This document shows positions 6,203-7,807 of a DNA stretch of 7,807 bases, in pieces; the stretch's first letter is position 1; every line of letters starts with the position of its first letter. The position numbers were made by a program, and so were the translations under genes. The notes under the pieces are model-generated. The model saw nothing but the letters and a program-made list of their open reading frames with translations, was not told where the DNA came from and ran no database searches. Origin of the DNA: Merdicola sp048393175 (lineage in GTDB: Bacteria; Bacillota; Clostridia; TANB77; CAG-508). The stretch lies in contig DBFJJM010000031.1 of assembly GCA_048393175.1 (NCBI GenBank), forward strand, positions 1-7,807. The letters are read 5' to 3'.

Positions 6203-7807
6203 CTAATAAGTACGATATCCAATATTCATATCTACATTTCCATTAATACCATTTACACTCCCGTTTGATGTATATTGCCACATGGTATAGGTACCTTTAT
6301 AATCAGAAGGATTAGCAAACGGGTCTCCATTTACATAATGGGCAAGCCATACATCATAAATATCCAATACATTCATATCTAAATTTCTATTTAGCCAATA
6401 TTTATTAGCATAAATCATCGGCGTATATCCTTCTTGTTTAATCCTCTCAGCAAAAGCTTTACACACATTCGTTCTTGTCTGTTTATCTAAATTATCTGCT
6501 CTACCATCTTTGTTATCCGCTCCAGACTCTTCTGTATCAATTGCAATCGGATATTGTACTAAATTACGATGACCATACTCATTTAATTTATTAATAACCC
6601 ATTGTGCTTCTTCTATTGCCTCCTGTTCATTAACTGCTTGTGTAAAGAAATATAGACCAACTTTAATGCCCACACGATTAGCTTCTTCAATATTTCTTTT
6701 ATATTGTGCATCTTCTGCAAAAGCTCCTGTTCGATAACCACGATATCCAATTCGAATCATTGCATACTGAACACCACTATTTTTTACTTTTTGCCAATCA
6801 ATTCTGCCTTGATAAGTAGAAACATCAATTCCCATATAAGTATTTCCATAAAAAACAACTCTTTTTTCTGCCTGCGTTAAAAAAGCTCCATTTTTATCAT
6901 ATAATTTCACATAAAGTGTATGAGTACCTTTTGCTACACTTGAAATATCAAGTTCTGCTGTATAACCAGGTCTTGTATTTGTAGTTGTTCCTCCATAATC
7001 CACTTTAACATCTGTACTACTTTCTTGTATACTAGATTGTACAACATCATCTCTTTGTGTTCTTGTAACATTCGCTGACATTTGTATATTATCCACAAAG
7101 ATTCTAACCTGTGTTTCTGCATATTCAGATAATGCCCATCCAGAGATTGTAACCTTATTTTGAGAAACATGATTTTGCGTTGGTTGTTCAATTTGTATAA
7201 TACTATTGTAAATTTTAGGAACTATCTTTATTTGAATCTGTTCCATTTGTCTTCCTATATATTCTGTACCTGCTAATTCTCCATCTGATACCCAATCTTG
7301 CCATCCTTGTCCTGTAATATAAGCACGGTACTGAATAGAATATTCTTCTAAGTTAATAAGTTTAATACGAATTCCTTCTAATCGTTTTCCTATATATTCT
7401 GTTCCTGCTAGTTGCCCTGCAGTTACCTTTTTTTGCCAACTTACCCCTTCTGCATGTCCTTGATATTCAATTCCTGCATCTGCTGGTGCATTTAATAATT
7501 GTATTTTAATTCCTTCAACTCTTAAACCAGCTTTACCAGAAATATCTCCATTATTTACTGCCTCTTGCCAACTAATATTTTCAAGATGTGTCTGATATTG
7601 AATACCAATTGGCTTATTCTTTATTTTTGGTACAATACGAATTTGTATTCCTTCTACTCGATTGTTAAGGTTAGGGTCTCCTGCCGTATCTCCATCTGAT
7701 ACCCAGTTCTGCCAACTTGTGTTCTGCATATGTACTCGATATTCTACTGAATATTCTTCTGTATTTAATAACTTAATACGTAGTCCATATAACTTCTTTG
7801 CTTGGTA
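6203..7807 (-). CDS. Secreted GH25 muramidase with N-terminal ChW repeats (5' end beyond the window)
   Basis: The frame stays open from the TAG at 6203-6205 to base 7807. The Met at 7729 lies inside a repeat and is not the true start; the signal peptide and earlier repeats lie outside. From the right edge come one partial and four full ChW repeats (7205-7807; pattern W-Q-x-x-V-x-x-G, then EGI-x-I-x-L). A beta-sandwich linker domain follows (7204-6842; VTISGWALSEY, GTHTLYVKLYDKNG). Then comes a complete GH25 lysozyme domain (6841-6206) with YMGIDVSTYQG, AIDTEES (catalytic Asp and Glu) and the C-terminal NGNVDMNIGY. The key acidic residues are present, so an active beta-1,4-N-acetylmuramidase is expected outside the cell. 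ChW repeats are clostridial surface-binding modules, so the enzyme is probably retained at the wall. Autolysis in growth or division is more likely than a phage role, because no phage genes are nearby. Confidence 0.93.
   Translation of the reverse strand, partial: YQAKKLYGLRIKLLNTEEYSVEYRVHMQNTSWQNWVSDGDTAGDPNLNNRVEGIQIRIVPKIKNKPIGIQYQTHLENISWQEAVNNGDISGKAGLRVEGIKIQLLNAPADAGIEYQGHAEGVSWQKKVTAGQLAGTEYIGKRLEGIRIKLINLEEYSIQYRAYITGQGWQDWVSDGELAGTEYIGRQMEQIQIKIVPKIYNSIIQIEQPTQNHVSQNKVTISGWALSEYAETQVRIFVDNIQMSANVTRTQRDDVVQSSIQESSTDVKVDYGGTTTNTRPGYTAELDISSVAKGTHTLYVKLYDKNGAFLTQAEKRVVFYGNTYMGIDVSTYQGRIDWQKVKNSGVQYAMIRIGYRGYRTGAFAEDAQYKRNIEEANRVGIKVGLYFFTQAVNEQEAIEEAQWVINKLNEYGHRNLVQYPIAIDTEESGADNKDGRADNLDKQTRTNVCKAFAERIKQEGYTPMIYANKYWLNRNLDMNVLDIYDVWLAHYVNGDPFANPSDYKGTYTMWQYTSNGSVNGINGNVDMNIGYRTY
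7205..7807 (-). repeat. ChW repeat array, four full units and one partial
   Basis: Units of about 45 residues span 7747-7610, 7609-7475, 7474-7337 and 7336-7205, with a partial unit from 7807. Each has a Trp in SWQ or GWQ, a G-x-x-x-G step and an EGIxI-like strand. DNA identity is local: TCCTATATATTCTGT occurs at 7253-7267 and 7388-7402, and CTCCATCTGATACCCA at 7279-7294 and 7690-7705 (plus strand). This points to duplication of individual units at different times. The array continues beyond the window. Confidence 0.85.

Noticed and set aside
6934..7191. Minus-strand frame of 85 codons
   Set aside because: It is an alternative frame inside the muramidase linker domain, whose own frame has clear protein features.
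7205..7807. CRISPR-like or DNA-level repeat array
   Set aside because: The repetition follows the reading frame as protein ChW units with diverged DNA; there are no identical short repeats with regular unique spacers.
6203..7807. Phage endolysin of a prophage
   Set aside because: GH25 domains occur in endolysins, but no holin, tail or other phage gene is nearby and ChW repeats suit a host surface enzyme.

Overview
The window is AT-rich DNA that looks like a low-GC Gram-positive anaerobe of the Bacillota, most likely a Clostridia-type lineage. This rests on clostridial ChW repeats, a type I dockerin, strong AGGAGG-type ribosome binding sites, a TTGACG-N17-TATACT promoter and A/T-rich codon use. 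TAA and TAG act as stops and TGG encodes Trp, so nothing suggests an altered code. The species cannot be named from the sequence alone.

Layout from left to right. Bases 1-1190 (minus) hold a surface protein that runs off the left edge: signal sequence, Ig-like domain, Gly/Ser/Asn-rich linker, two cadherin-like beta-sandwich domains and a C-terminal membrane anchor. Only 10 bases upstream of its start codon, bases 1201-3132 (minus) encode a secreted GH73-type glucosaminidase with two SH3-like domains and a C-terminal dockerin. The two form an operon with a good promoter at 3180-3208. Bases 3209-3538 are an intergenic region with no secure gene. Bases 3551-4534 (plus) encode a fusion of a HAD phosphatase and a GtrA-like membrane domain. 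A 15-bp hairpin terminator separates it from the convergent gene at 4602-6104 (minus), a polytopic membrane protein that resembles GT-C glycosyltransferases. After a 98-base gap containing another hairpin, bases 6203-7807 (minus) hold the C-terminal part of a secreted GH25 muramidase with ChW repeats, whose N-terminus lies beyond the right edge.

The common theme is the cell envelope. Two secreted peptidoglycan hydrolases cut the two different glycan linkages: the glucosaminidase one, the muramidase the other. They flank a pair of membrane proteins (HAD-GtrA and GT-C-like) that fit lipid-linked sugar handling and glycosylation of a surface polymer. The dockerin implies a cohesin partner elsewhere and a multi-protein surface assembly. 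No mobile element, CRISPR array, tRNA or rRNA was found. No wholly new system is evident. The most unusual items are the HAD-GtrA fusion next to a GT-C-like protein, the dockerin-bearing autolysin paired with an adhesin-like anchor, a cysteine cluster in that autolysin, and the unexplained intergenic block at about 3300-3520.
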